Assembly: GCA_015066705.1 (NCBI GenBank)
Contig: SVNV01000003.1
Coordinates: 51,971 to 115,970, forward strand
DNA from: Ruminococcus sp.
GTDB lineage: Bacteria; Bacillota; Clostridia; Oscillospirales; Ruminococcaceae
Direction: 5' to 3'
DNA length: 64,000 bases
Part shown: positions 1 to 9,367 of the stretch, in pieces
How the letters are laid out: every line of letters begins with the position of its first letter
How positions within the stretch are numbered: the first letter of the stretch is position 1
The notes under the pieces: model-generated
The model's input: only the letters and a program-made list of their open reading frames with translations
The model's database searches: none
What the model was told of the DNA's origin: nothing
Position numbers and translations under genes: made by a program

Positions 1-1020
1 CTTTTCGATTTCTGAAATAAACTTATTTTCGTCGAGATTTTTTTCTTCAATAACAATGCCTGCGCCTGCTCTTTCAAGCACCATACCGTTATGATACTGG
101 TGATTTTCCGCAACCATAGGTGAAGGAATAAGCACTGAACCTCTTCCTACTGCTTCAATTTCAACAAGTGTGGAAGCTCCGCAACGTGAAACTATAAGGT
201 CACAGGCAGACATACAAAGTGGCATATTGATATACGATGAAATCTGAAGGCGTGGATTATCCTTAACCTTTACGCCGTCGCTTTCAAGCTTTTCAATATA
301 GTTTTCATAATCCTTATATGTACCATAGGAATGGATATGATAAACGTCAATATTATTTTCCTGATACCATTTGAGAAGCTTTGCAACGTTATTATTTATC
401 GTTCTTGCGCCAAGACTTCCGCCTGCTGAAAGAACAACTGTTGCTTCCTCAGGAATACCAAGCTGTTTTCTGGCTTCGTTTTTGGAAATGCTTGCAAAAG
501 CTTTTCTTACAGGAAGTCCTGTTACAGTAACCTTATCCATAACGCTTTCGTCAAGGTTTTTTGTGTCCTTGACAGTGAGCATAATTCTGTCAACATCCTT
601 TGAAAGAAGCTTTGTTGTAACTCCTGCAAAAGCATTAGCCTCGTGGATAGCAGTCTTGATTCCCATTTTAGCGGCTTTTCTTACAACAGGGCCGCTTACA
701 TATCCGCCCGTACCGATAACGAGGTCAGGTGAAAAATCCTTGATAATCTTTTTTGCTCTGCTTCCAGACATAGCGAGGTAGCCTACTGCCTGAAAATTTC
801 TCACGATATTTTCAAGATTTATCTGTCTCTGGAAACCTCTGATTTTGATTGGTGCAAAATCATAACCCGCCTTTGGAATAAGGTCTGCCTCAATTCCGAA
901 AGGTGTTCCTGCAAACAAAAATTTTGCATCAGGGTGGTGTTCCTTGATTATCTCTGCAATAGCAAGAGCAGGGTTTACGTGACCGGCAGTGCCGCCACCT
1001 GCGAGAAGTACTTTTAACAT
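1..1020 (-). CDS. murG: MurG, lipid II-forming GlcNAc transferase (C-terminus cut by window edge)
   Basis: Transfers GlcNAc from UDP-GlcNAc to lipid I on the cytoplasmic face of the membrane, giving lipid II. My reverse-strand translation starts MLKVLLAGGGTAGHVNPALA, the glycine-rich N-terminal MurG loop, and continues with GTGGYVSGPVV and a nucleotide-sugar region containing SRCGASTLVE and VAENHQYHNG. About 340 residues are visible and the reading frame runs off the left edge, so the last 15-30 residues are missing. ATG start at 1020, with a purine-rich AAGAAG stretch upstream. It follows ftsW by 20 bp and is the last dcw gene seen. Family identity is clear. Confidence 0.95.
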   Translation of the reverse strand, partial: MLKVLLAGGGTAGHVNPALAIAEIIKEHHPDAKFLFAGTPFGIEADLIPKAGYDFAPIKIRGFQRQINLENIVRNFQAVGYLAMSGSRAKKIIKDFSPDLVIGTGGYVSGPVVRKAAKMGIKTAIHEANAFAGVTTKLLSKDVDRIMLTVKDTKNLDESVMDKVTVTGLPVRKAFASISKNEARKQLGIPEEATVVLSAGGSLGARTINNNVAKLLKWYQENNIDVYHIHSYGTYKDYENYIEKLESDGVKVKDNPRLQISSYINMPLCMSACDLIVSRCGASTLVEIEAVGRGSVLIPSPMVAENHQYHNGMVLERAGAGIVIEEKNLDENKFISEIEK

Positions 1021-1040
1021 AACATTTCTTCTTTCATAAG

Positions 1041-2378
1041 TTATTCGTCGTGGGTTGTCTTTCTGGAAACAGAAAGCAGGATTCCGATTTCGCAAAGCTG
1101 CATAAGAAGCGCCGTTCCGCCGTAGCTGAAAAACGGCAGTGAAATTCCTGTATTAGGAATTGTATTTGTAGCAACTGCGATATTGAGCAGTGCCTGAAGT
1201 CCGATATGTATTGTAATACCTGCTGACAGAATCATTCCGAAACGGTCAGGCGCCTTTGCGGCTACTGAAATTCCACGCCAGATGAAAACTACAAACAGTG
1301 CGATTACAATAACCGCTCCAAAAAAGCCAAGCTCTTCACAGACGATAGCAAAAACGAAATCGTTCTGAGCTTCTGAAAGCCACAAAAACTTCTGTTTTGA
1401 TTCGCCCAGCCCAACGCCCATAAGTCCGCCTGAGCCGATGGCAAGAAGGCTGTTCCAAATCTGGTTTGTGGTATTTCTGATATCAGATTCAGGGTGCTGC
1501 CACGCTTCAATTCTTGTTGAAATATAACCAAAGCCTGCGCTGTCGCCCGTCGAGGTAATCATTTTATATCCCAGCAACAGAATACCGCCTGCTGCGAATA
1601 TTCCGAGAATTATTGCCATATGCTTATTCTCAATGCCACCGAAATACATAAGCACTGTTCCAAGAATAACGAAGATGAGAAGTGCCGACATATGTCTCTG
1701 GAGAATCATCATAAAGCACACAAGACCCAATATGATTCCGAAAGGCAGAAGTGTATACTTCCACTTTTTAAAGTATGGATAGTTTGCCGCAAGGATATAT
1801 GCAATTACGATAATAAAAGCAATTTTAAGAAGCTCTGATGGCTGGAAGCTGAAAAGATTGAAGAAAACAAGCCAACGTCTTGCACCCGCAACTTCAACTC
1901 CGGCAAAAGCGGTAATCAGATTCAAAACATAAACCGTAGCAAATGAAATGTATGCTATCTTTGTATTCTGAAGAAAATGATAGTCAAAGGTGGAAATCCA
2001 CGCCATAAGAGCAACTCCGACTACTGCAAAACCAAGCTGTCTTTTAAGGTAATAATAGCCGTCGTTATACTCACTGAGTGCCCAGAAATAGCTGGCTGAA
2101 AACATCATAATTACGCCAACAACAAGAAGTACAATTACAACGGTAAAAAGTCCTACGTCGATATTACCGTCGTGACCGAAGAAGTAAAACTTCTTTCTTG
2201 CAGGTGCGTGAGAAAGCTCTTTTTTAGGCTTTGTATGTCTGATTTTAGGTTTAGAAGAAGGCTGAGCAGGTCTTTTATTTCTTACGTCCTGCTGAGTCAT
2301 ATATTTTGCATTATTTCTCTTTACCGGCTGTCTGTTTCCCGATGAAGTTGTTCTGTTTCTTGTATAATCTCCGGACAT
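1041..2378 (-). CDS. ftsW: FtsW/SpoVE-type SEDS peptidoglycan polymerase
   Basis: SEDS-family membrane glycosyltransferase that polymerises lipid II, normally paired with a class B penicillin-binding protein (the spoVD-like gene upstream). 445 residues. The first 65 or so are hydrophilic and rich in Arg, Lys and Gln, longer than usual for the family; about ten hydrophobic segments follow. The C-terminal signature NTIPNTGISLPFFSYGG near residue 405 is typical of FtsW/RodA/SpoVE. Start ATG at 2378 has a strong site (AAAGGAGGG). FtsW is favoured over RodA because of the dcw position; the sporulation paralogue SpoVE cannot be excluded on sequence alone. Confidence 0.93.
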   Translation of the reverse strand: MSGDYTRNRTTSSGNRQPVKRNNAKYMTQQDVRNKRPAQPSSKPKIRHTKPKKELSHAPARKKFYFFGHDGNIDVGLFTVVIVLLVVGVIMMFSASYFWALSEYNDGYYYLKRQLGFAVVGVALMAWISTFDYHFLQNTKIAYISFATVYVLNLITAFAGVEVAGARRWLVFFNLFSFQPSELLKIAFIIVIAYILAANYPYFKKWKYTLLPFGIILGLVCFMMILQRHMSALLIFVILGTVLMYFGGIENKHMAIILGIFAAGGILLLGYKMITSTGDSAGFGYISTRIEAWQHPESDIRNTTNQIWNSLLAIGSGGLMGVGLGESKQKFLWLSEAQNDFVFAIVCEELGFFGAVIVIALFVVFIWRGISVAAKAPDRFGMILSAGITIHIGLQALLNIAVATNTIPNTGISLPFFSYGGTALLMQLCEIGILLSVSRKTTHDE

Positions 2379-2394
2379 AACAGCCCTCCTTTCG

Positions 2395-3378
2395 TTATTC
2401 TGTCTTTAACAAAATCAGTTTCGCCGCTACCGCTGTCAAGGCAAAGATTGCGGTAAACAATACGTATAGTATTTTTATTTTTTTATCTGAAATTTCCGAG
2501 CTTTTAAGATGCTCATCTACAGGCAGGCGATTGAAAATATGCTTTCCTGAAAGCTTATAGAAAAGTCTGTCCGCAGGATATGCAAAAAGGCAGAAAATTT
2601 CAAAAGCAAAAAGGAAAAGAATCATTCCCTCGTTTTCTGTTGCAAAGCAAGCTGTCAATATCATTGCCGTTATTATATATTTATCGGAAAACCCGATTTT
2701 AAGCACTTTTTTATAATTGCTCCAGAAAAGTCCGCCCACAAGTGTACCGATATACACCGACGGCAGAAGCATAAGAGGAATTTTTTCTTCAACGGCTGCC
2801 ACAAAAAGAATTGCTGTGAGCTTTACGATTCCACGGAGAAATTCTGTGTTATTCTTACTGCCTGTTGCTCTTTCGCCCTCGCAGGCAACAAGTGTTGTCA
2901 AAGCAACAGCCGGGCCAAAAGCACCGCCAAGTCGCAGTTTTTCTCTTGAAAGCGGCAATGAAACAACCGTATCAGAGCCTGTCGCCATACAGATTATCCC
3001 AAAAGAAAGTGCAACAACCATTGTGAATACCAGACGATTCTGAGCATTTATCCCTACATTTTCGCCACTCAAATCGAGCTTCTTATCGTCCTTATAGCCA
3101 AGAAAACACATTGCCATAAGAAAAATTCCGCTACTGAGCATTACGGGAAGCATTTCTGTTTCAGCAAGAAAAGCTGTGCCCAGAAAGCCAACCAAACAAC
3201 CAGCAAGGCAGGCAAAAGCCACACCTGTTGTTTTTTTATCCTGCGATAATGTTTTACCGTCGGGAATGAATGGAGATTTCACTCCTGTTTTGAGTTTTCT
3301 GAAATGGGTCATAAAAAACCAGCCCATAAATAGTGTTGTCACAAAGGAAAGAATCACCGCAAGTGGGTTTATTATCAT
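2395..3378 (-). CDS. Degenerate MraY homologue (probable pseudoenzyme) in the mraY slot
   Basis: Multi-spanning membrane protein of 327 residues in the exact dcw position of mraY, overlapping murF by 4 bp (ATGA). The MraY fold can be followed along its length. The N-terminal loop LKTG..IPDGK..DKKTTG resembles the G-PKxHxxKxGTPTMGG region. GYKDDKK with Asp97-Asp98 matches the DDxxK motif but lacks the final Lys. NAQNRL follows, and the C-terminal KLSGKHIFNRLPVDEH matches the end of MraY. Three catalytic elements are missing: NLTDGLDGLA is replaced by VACEGERATGSKNN (165-177), FMGDTGS by KIGFSDK (227-233, so the catalytic Asp is lost), and HHHFE by VDEHLK. By family knowledge it should not transfer phospho-MurNAc-pentapeptide. 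A scaffold or regulatory role is inference. Confidence 0.75.
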   Translation of the reverse strand: MIINPLAVILSFVTTLFMGWFFMTHFRKLKTGVKSPFIPDGKTLSQDKKTTGVAFACLAGCLVGFLGTAFLAETEMLPVMLSSGIFLMAMCFLGYKDDKKLDLSGENVGINAQNRLVFTMVVALSFGIICMATGSDTVVSLPLSREKLRLGGAFGPAVALTTLVACEGERATGSKNNTEFLRGIVKLTAILFVAAVEEKIPLMLLPSVYIGTLVGGLFWSNYKKVLKIGFSDKYIITAMILTACFATENEGMILFLFAFEIFCLFAYPADRLFYKLSGKHIFNRLPVDEHLKSSEISDKKIKILYVLFTAIFALTAVAAKLILLKTE

Positions 3379-4721
3379 CGGTCAAGCTCCTCTAAGATTT
3401 CAAAAGGAGTATACTCTCTTCTGCATTTCAAAAGGACAACGTCCTGAGGTTTTACTGTTTCCTTGAGTGCTTTTTTTAGTTCTTCTTTGTCAGAAAACAG
3501 TCTTGCGTTTTCTTCCGGAAGTCCTTTTTTAACAGCTCCCTGAATATATCCGTCTGCTCTTTCATCAATACAGAAAAGCAGGTCGATATTACTTTTTTCA
3601 AGGCTTTCGCCCACTGATTTATGAAGTGACTGGGATTTTTTACCCAGTGAAGTCATATCCGAAAGCACAGCTATTCTTCTTCCGCCCTCGCCTGTCTGAC
3701 AGTTTTTGATTATCTCAGCAGAAGCCTTTACAGCCTCAGGTGAAAAATTTGAAAGGTCAGCAAGCACACGGCAGGATTTTGTATTTATAAACTGCTGTCT
3801 GAAGTTATCAGGTGTATATTTCAGGAGCCCGCTTATAATTCTTGAAACCTCTATTCCCTGACTATAAGCTGTTGCAAAAGCACAGAGGGCATTACTCACG
3901 TTATGGTATCCCATACAGTTTAAGTTTACCTCACATTTTCCGTCAGGGTAATTAACTTTAAAGGAAAGCTTTTCGTCAACGGTTTTTACACTGTCCGCAT
4001 AAAAATCAGCTGACTTATCCTTTGTTGAATATGTAATAATCTTTCTTGTGCCAAAAAAGTCAAGGGTAGCCAAAATCTTGTCGTCCTTGTTTACAACAAG
4101 CGGTGCATCATAAGGTGCGCCGTCAAGAACCTTCAACTTAGCCTTGAGAATCCCCTCGTGGCTCTGATAATTTTCATAGTGGGAATATCCGATATTTGTA
4201 ATCACGCAAACATCAGGCTGAGCAACTGTTGACAGTGCCGAAATCCCGTTTGTAGCTGAAAGTCCCATTTCTACAACTGCGTTTTTATGGTTTTCGCAAA
4301 GCTCAAAAAGAGTTGTAGGAAGTCCTATTTCGTTATGATGATTTTCCTTTGTAGAAAGGGTTTCACCGTCAAGAGAAAGTATCTCTCTTAACATCTGAGT
4401 AACTGTTGTTTTACCCACGCTACCTGTAATGGCAAAAAGCTTTACAGGGAATTTTCTCCTGTAAAATCCGGCAATCTGCAAAAGTGCTGTTCTTGTATCA
4501 TCAACGATAATACATTTAACATCTTTTACAGGTTTTGTGCATACAACAGCTACTGCTCCCTTTGAAAAAGCGGTTACAGAGTCGCTTTCGTTTTCCTCAA
4601 GGGAAATAAAAACGTCTCCGTCGGTTACCCTTTCAAGGTCGGCAGTAATTTTATTTATTTCAATTTCAGCAGGATAGCCGAAGCTACCTCTACAGGCTCT
4701 TACAATTTCATTTAATGTCAT
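3375..4721 (-). CDS. murF: MurF, UDP-MurNAc-tripeptide:D-Ala-D-Ala ligase
   Basis: Adds D-Ala-D-Ala to the UDP-MurNAc tripeptide in the cytoplasm, using ATP. 448 residues, normal for the family. The ATP loop is ITGSVGKTTVTQML near residue 98, followed by the Mur ligase KENHHNEIGLPTTLFEL and VVEMGLS segments; the N-terminal UDP-substrate domain and C-terminal ligase domain are in the usual order. The DFSNFSPEAV-like stretch near 318 is the MurF equivalent of the conserved Mur-ligase Asn region. It lies 16 bp after murE and overlaps the next gene by 4 bp, so it is translationally coupled within the dcw operon. Confidence 0.93.
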   Translation of the reverse strand: MTLNEIVRACRGSFGYPAEIEINKITADLERVTDGDVFISLEENESDSVTAFSKGAVAVVCTKPVKDVKCIIVDDTRTALLQIAGFYRRKFPVKLFAITGSVGKTTVTQMLREILSLDGETLSTKENHHNEIGLPTTLFELCENHKNAVVEMGLSATNGISALSTVAQPDVCVITNIGYSHYENYQSHEGILKAKLKVLDGAPYDAPLVVNKDDKILATLDFFGTRKIITYSTKDKSADFYADSVKTVDEKLSFKVNYPDGKCEVNLNCMGYHNVSNALCAFATAYSQGIEVSRIISGLLKYTPDNFRQQFINTKSCRVLADLSNFSPEAVKASAEIIKNCQTGEGGRRIAVLSDMTSLGKKSQSLHKSVGESLEKSNIDLLFCIDERADGYIQGAVKKGLPEENARLFSDKEELKKALKETVKPQDVVLLKCRREYTPFEILEELDR

Positions 4722-4737
4722 ATTATTCTCTCTGATG

Positions 4738-6186
4738 TCAGTTATTTTTCATTTCAAGTAGGATTTCCTCTACGATTTCCTTTTCGTCAAAATGAATTTT
4801 TACTCCGTCCTTTAAAATCTGATAGTCCTCGTGGCCTTTTCCGACAATAGCGATAACATCGTCGGTTTTTGCATTTTCGAGGGCGTATCTGATTGCCTCT
4901 TTTCTGTCTGTTATTTTCACATAAGGTGTTGTCTGGTTTTCCATTCCCACAAGAATATCTGAAATTATCATTTCAGGGTCTTCGTTTCGTGGGTTATCGG
5001 AAGTAATAATACAAAAATCGCTGTTTTGTGCGGCTGCTATTGCCATAAGGGGACGCTTTTTTGCATCTCTGTTTCCACCACAGCCAAAAAGACAAATTAC
5101 TCTTCCCTTTGAAACTGCTCTTATTGCCTTTAAGATTTTTTCAACAGCATCAGGGCTATGGGCATAGTCTCTTATAACTGTAAAATCTACATCCTTTGAA
5201 ACAACCTCTGCTCTTCCACAGACACCCTCAAGGTCTTTAAGAAGTTCAGCTGATTTTTTAATAGAAAGTCCCAGCTTATCGCAGGTAGCAAGTGATACAA
5301 GTGAATTACTTACATTAAACTCGCCCGGCATTTTAAAGAAAGTCTTATATTTTTCGTCATTATGGTTTACGTAATACTCACAGCCGTTAGCTGAAAGTGT
5401 GATTTCATCAGCAAAGTAGTCGGCGTTTTTCTGCGACGAGAACGAAACAGCGTCCTGTGTTTCAGAAAAAAGTCTGTTTCCCCACTCATCATCAAGGTTT
5501 GAAAGCTTTATTTTTGAAATATCAAAAAGCATTTTCTTAGCCTGATAGTAATTCTCCATAGTCCCGTGAACATCAAGGTGGTCCTGAGTCAGGTTTGTAA
5601 AAACGCCCACTTCATATTCACAGCCAAAAACTCGTTTCTGTTCAAGTCCCTGTGAAGAAACCTCCATTACTGCGTATTCACAGCCTTTATCAGCCATTGC
5701 TCTGAAGATTTCAAAAAGCTCATAAGGCTCAGGAGTTGTAGGATTTGAACGCTCGCCTTCATAGATTTCGTCGCCTATTTCCACGTCGCAGGTACCGATA
5801 AGTCCCGTTTTAAAGCCGTGTGCTGTAAGAAGTCTTTTTACGGTTGTGGCAGTTGTAGTTTTTCCGTTTGTACCTGTAATCCCGATAAGCTTGAGCTTTT
5901 TCTGTGGGTTATCAAACCAGTTTGCACAAAGAAGCGAAAGTGCTTCTCTTGTATCGCTTACAACAATTTCTCTGTCAAGCCCCAGTCTCCTGTTTGTAAC
6001 AACAGCACCAGCACCCTTTTCAAGCATAAGATGTGCAACGCTATGTGCGTCAAAGGTTTTTCCTTCGATACAGATAAAAAGCGAATTCTCCGGAATTTCC
6101 TTACGGTTATCCCAGCAAAGCTTTGAAACTTCAAAGTCTTTAATTTCAGTATCGCAGATACCATTAAGCAATTCCTTCAAACGCAC
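4738..6186 (-). CDS. murE: MurE, UDP-MurNAc-L-Ala-D-Glu:meso-diaminopimelate ligase
   Basis: Adds the third stem-peptide residue. 482 residues with ATP loop GITGTNGKTTT (about residue 102), GRAEVV, DYAHSPDAVEKIL and the specificity motif DNPRNEDP near residue 400. DNPR is the signature of meso-DAP-adding enzymes, as opposed to the DNPA-type motif of Lys-adding ones, so the wall is predicted to be DAP-type. The start is GTG at 6186, behind AAAGGAGAG. Spacing to the PBP gene upstream is 15 bp. The upstream Mur substrate here is the product of the MurD/MurL step encoded near the right end of the window. Confidence 0.95.
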   Translation of the reverse strand: MRLKELLNGICDTEIKDFEVSKLCWDNRKEIPENSLFICIEGKTFDAHSVAHLMLEKGAGAVVTNRRLGLDREIVVSDTREALSLLCANWFDNPQKKLKLIGITGTNGKTTTATTVKRLLTAHGFKTGLIGTCDVEIGDEIYEGERSNPTTPEPYELFEIFRAMADKGCEYAVMEVSSQGLEQKRVFGCEYEVGVFTNLTQDHLDVHGTMENYYQAKKMLFDISKIKLSNLDDEWGNRLFSETQDAVSFSSQKNADYFADEITLSANGCEYYVNHNDEKYKTFFKMPGEFNVSNSLVSLATCDKLGLSIKKSAELLKDLEGVCGRAEVVSKDVDFTVIRDYAHSPDAVEKILKAIRAVSKGRVICLFGCGGNRDAKKRPLMAIAAAQNSDFCIITSDNPRNEDPEMIISDILVGMENQTTPYVKITDRKEAIRYALENAKTDDVIAIVGKGHEDYQILKDGVKIHFDEKEIVEEILLEMKNN

Positions 6187-6201
6187 AATTATCTCTCCTT
6201 T

Positions 6202-8532
6202 TTACTGTGATGAAGCTTCGTTCTGTGAGAAGCCTACGGTGATTATGGTTCCCTTAGGAACAATATCACCTTCTTTATAATTCTGTGAAGAGCACACTGA
6301 ACCCTTTTCGTAACGGGCACTTCCTGTCGGTTCATAGTTAAGACCTGCATCTAAAAGTGCGTCTTCTGTCTGACTAAGTGTTTTACCGTAAAGATTTGGT
6401 ACGGTTGTGTATTCTTCTTCGTAATCCTCTTCGGTATAAAGGATAACCTGACAGCCTCTTGGAATTGTTCCTGAAGCAGGTACCTGCTTCACAACCTTAG
6501 CTCCGTTTCCTATTACAACTGCATTAAGATTTGAAGCCTCAAGAGTTGCCACTGCTGTATCAACTATCTGGAGTTCAACAAGCGGAACAGATACAGAAAG
6601 CTGTTTGAGTTCTTCTTCTGTATACTCAGGGAAATATCCCATATACGGAAGAAGTTCTTCGAGAACCTGGGTCACGATAGGTGCAGCAACCTGGCTTCCG
6701 TAATACTTTTCACCTGTCGGGTCGTCAACCATAACAAGCATAATGATTTCAGGGTCATCGGCAGGTGCAAAAGCACAGTATGACGAAACGTAGGTATTAC
6801 CAGTTACGTCAACGTCAATTTTCTGCGAAGTACCTGATTTACCGCCGATTCGGTAACCCTTGATATATGAGTTTGAACCTGTTTCGGTATTAACTACATT
6901 TTCGAGGATTTCTCTCATAGTCTTTGAGGTTTCCTCAGAAATAACCTGTCTTTTTACAACAGGCTGGATATCCTTTACAACGTTTCCTGTGTCGCTGTCA
7001 ACAATCTTATCAACAACCTGAGGTGTGAGAAGATATCCCCCGTTTATGCAAGCCGCATAGGCTGTAATCATCTGGATTGGTGTAACCTTGTTTGTCTGTC
7101 CGAAAGAACATGACGCCAGCTCAACAGGACCCATTCTTGAAAGTGGCATAAAGATTGAATTTCCTTCGCCGGGAAGGTCAATACCCGTTCTTTCTGTAAA
7201 GCCGTAAGCCTTGAAATACTTGGAAAAACCTTCAGCTCCGATAGCCTGACCAATCTGAACAAATGCAGGGTTACAGGAATGAACCATTGCTTCAGATAAA
7301 TTCTGATATCCGTGAGCCTTTGATGACCAGCAACCGATTTCTCTGTCGGCTACCGTAATAGAAGTAGTACAACCAAAGGTCTGATTAAGATTTATAGCGC
7401 CTTCTTCAAGTGCAGAAGAGCCTGTAATTACCTTAAAAACAGAACCGGGGTTATAAATCTCAGTAATAGCTTTATTCTTCCACTGGATACTCCACGCTTC
7501 AAGCTTTGCTGCATTATAGTCCTCTTCGTTTGCAATCCCCGCAAGCTCAAGCGCAGTTTTCTGGTCATAGATTTCTGCCGGAGCATTAAGGTTATAGCCG
7601 GGTGAGGTTGCCATAGCGAGAACAGCACCTGTATTACAGTTCATAATTATACCGCAGGCACGTTCATTAGGCTTATTGAGGTCAACCGCATCATTCAGGG
7701 CTTTTTCAAGATAACGCTGGATTGTGATATCGAGATTGAGCTTAAGAGAATTTCCCGACTGTGCATCATAGCTCTGTTTATATTCGTATGGGATTTCGTT
7801 ACCGTCACGGTCTCTTGCATAAACTGTTCTTCCGTCAACGCCCATCAGGTATTCGTCATAGTAAGCTTCAAGTCCGTAAATGCCCTGACCGTCAAAGTTC
7901 AGATGTCCGATTACTGCTGCTGCAAGCTCATTCTGAGAATAAAATCTCTTTGAGGAAGCCTGACAGTCGATAGCATTTATTTTATGCTTTTTGAGATAAT
8001 CCCAGATTTTATCCGCAGTAGTTTTTTCAACATTTCTCATAAGGATTTCATATCTTGAATCCTTAAGAGCTCTTTCTCTTACTTCCGAAGGGTCAATATC
8101 AAGGATTTCGCCGATATTAAAGCATATTTCATCAAGAGAAACATAAACTCTTGAGCCGTCCTCGTTAACCATTGAAGCCTTATTTTTATCAGAAAGATTT
8201 GAAAGATAAACTTCCATTTCGCCCGGGTCAACAAAGACTGTATAAACGGTCGCACTTCTTGCAAGCACGTCCCCGTTTGCGTCATAAATTGTTCCTCTTG
8301 TAGCCTCAACAATTTTACTGCTGAGCTGCTGAGCATTTGCAAACTCCTTAAGAGAATCCGATTCCACAATGGCATATTTCACCATTGTCATAACAATAGC
8401 AACAACCATTGCCGAAACTCCAATAAGAGTTCCAAGCTTAAGTCTGAGTTTCATATAAGAAGCCGGTCTGTCTGTTACCGTCTGCTTTTTCTTTTGATTT
8501 TTCTCGTTATTTTCAACATTTTTACCAGCCAC
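6202..8532 (-). CDS. spoVD: Class B penicillin-binding protein with PASTA domains (SpoVD/FtsI type)
   Basis: Transpeptidase cross-linking septal peptidoglycan, the usual partner of the SEDS protein encoded downstream. 776 residues: a short cytoplasmic N terminus, one membrane helix (about 30-50), a dimerisation domain, then the transpeptidase with SVFK near 364, SCN near 417 and KSGT near 564 (SxxK, SxN, KTG-type). Two PASTA-like repeats occupy about the last 140 residues (one begins TTVPNLYGKTLSQTEDAL). PASTA tails and the dcw position are typical of SpoVD and of FtsI in Firmicutes; which role it fills here is not decided by sequence. GTG start at 8532 with GGAGG upstream. Confidence 0.92.
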   Translation of the reverse strand: MAGKNVENNEKNQKKKQTVTDRPASYMKLRLKLGTLIGVSAMVVAIVMTMVKYAIVESDSLKEFANAQQLSSKIVEATRGTIYDANGDVLARSATVYTVFVDPGEMEVYLSNLSDKNKASMVNEDGSRVYVSLDEICFNIGEILDIDPSEVRERALKDSRYEILMRNVEKTTADKIWDYLKKHKINAIDCQASSKRFYSQNELAAAVIGHLNFDGQGIYGLEAYYDEYLMGVDGRTVYARDRDGNEIPYEYKQSYDAQSGNSLKLNLDITIQRYLEKALNDAVDLNKPNERACGIIMNCNTGAVLAMATSPGYNLNAPAEIYDQKTALELAGIANEEDYNAAKLEAWSIQWKNKAITEIYNPGSVFKVITGSSALEEGAINLNQTFGCTTSITVADREIGCWSSKAHGYQNLSEAMVHSCNPAFVQIGQAIGAEGFSKYFKAYGFTERTGIDLPGEGNSIFMPLSRMGPVELASCSFGQTNKVTPIQMITAYAACINGGYLLTPQVVDKIVDSDTGNVVKDIQPVVKRQVISEETSKTMREILENVVNTETGSNSYIKGYRIGGKSGTSQKIDVDVTGNTYVSSYCAFAPADDPEIIMLVMVDDPTGEKYYGSQVAAPIVTQVLEELLPYMGYFPEYTEEELKQLSVSVPLVELQIVDTAVATLEASNLNAVVIGNGAKVVKQVPASGTIPRGCQVILYTEEDYEEEYTTVPNLYGKTLSQTEDALLDAGLNYEPTGSARYEKGSVCSSQNYKEGDIVPKGTIITVGFSQNEASSQ

Positions 8533-8691
8533 GAGACAGCCTCCTTTATTATTTCAAGCTGTTTTCAGCAAAATTTCCCATTTTACGACATTTCTCAATT
8601 AACACAAGAAAGCTAAGTCTGATTCCTCTCTGATTAAAAATCCACAGGAACAAGGCTTAACTTTCCAAACGGTCATTAATATCTTATTTTA

Positions 8692-9165
8692 CTATATGCC
8701 GATATATTCCAGAACACCGTCAAACCAGTTCTTTACCGAGGTCCAGAGGCTATCGTCCTTTTTCTCGATAACTTCGATGACATTATCATTTTCAATCTCG
8801 ACATATTCTATCTGTGACTTGTCGAGCTTCACGAGTCCTAATTGATTTTCGGCATAATCTTCAACCTTCACAAGGCTCGTTTTTGCTTCAAGCTCTGATT
8901 CAAGGCTTCGATTATTTTCTTCAAGCTGAGCAAGCTGAGCTATAAGCTCTGACTGTTCGTTTGTAATTCTCGACAGTTCAACCTTGCCGTAAATGAATGC
9001 AAACATAATTGCAAAGGCGAGTATACCCATGGCAATTCTCTTTATGCATCTCAGCTTTGCCTCGCTCTTAGGCTTAGGCATTTTTCTGTGTCTTATTTTC
9101 GGAGCCTCCGCACGTTGCAGTTCGGGTTCGTAGGCTCTTACTCTTGCCAGATTATCTCCAGCCAT
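8692..9165 (-). CDS. ftsL: FtsL-like septum protein
   Basis: 157-residue bitopic protein. It has a basic cytoplasmic N terminus (residues 20-45), one membrane helix (IAMGILAFAIMFAFIYG, about 46-62), then a coiled coil with a Leu/Glu heptad-like pattern (about 68-98). It ends in an acidic tail. This architecture and the place between rsmH and the class B PBP identify it as the dcw FtsL/DivIC-type protein, which bridges the divisome to the PBP. Sequence conservation in this family is poor, so the call depends on position and topology. ATG start at 9165 with AGAGGTG upstream. A 159-bp spacer without recognisable features separates it from the PBP gene. Confidence 0.85.
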   Translation of the reverse strand: MAGDNLARVRAYEPELQRAEAPKIRHRKMPKPKSEAKLRCIKRIAMGILAFAIMFAFIYGKVELSRITNEQSELIAQLAQLEENNRSLESELEAKTSLVKVEDYAENQLGLVKLDKSQIEYVEIENDNVIEVIEKKDDSLWTSVKNWFDGVLEYIGI

Positions 9166-9367
9166 TTTACACCTCTAATATTCCGCTTGCCTTTATCGCA
9201 AGCATCTGCAACATTCCCAAGTTTCCTCTTTCGGGGCTCCTGAATTTTTGCATCATTTTGTTGCGTCCTTTAGGACAGTTGTCTTCTTTGTTTCGCACTA
9301 CATATTGTTTGTGCTAAAATAATTTCTTTCTTTTTTGTTCTTTTTTCTTTTGTTTTTCTTTTTGTTC
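9166..9367 (-). other. Intergenic spacer with purine-rich tract inside the dcw cluster
   Basis: About 200 bp between rsmH and ftsL without an ORF. On the transcribed (minus) strand the first 50 or so bases after the rsmH stop are almost entirely A and G with a few C, in repeats of the type AAAAAGAACAAAA. I see no clear hairpin followed by a T-run, so no terminator is called. Confidence 0.4.
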
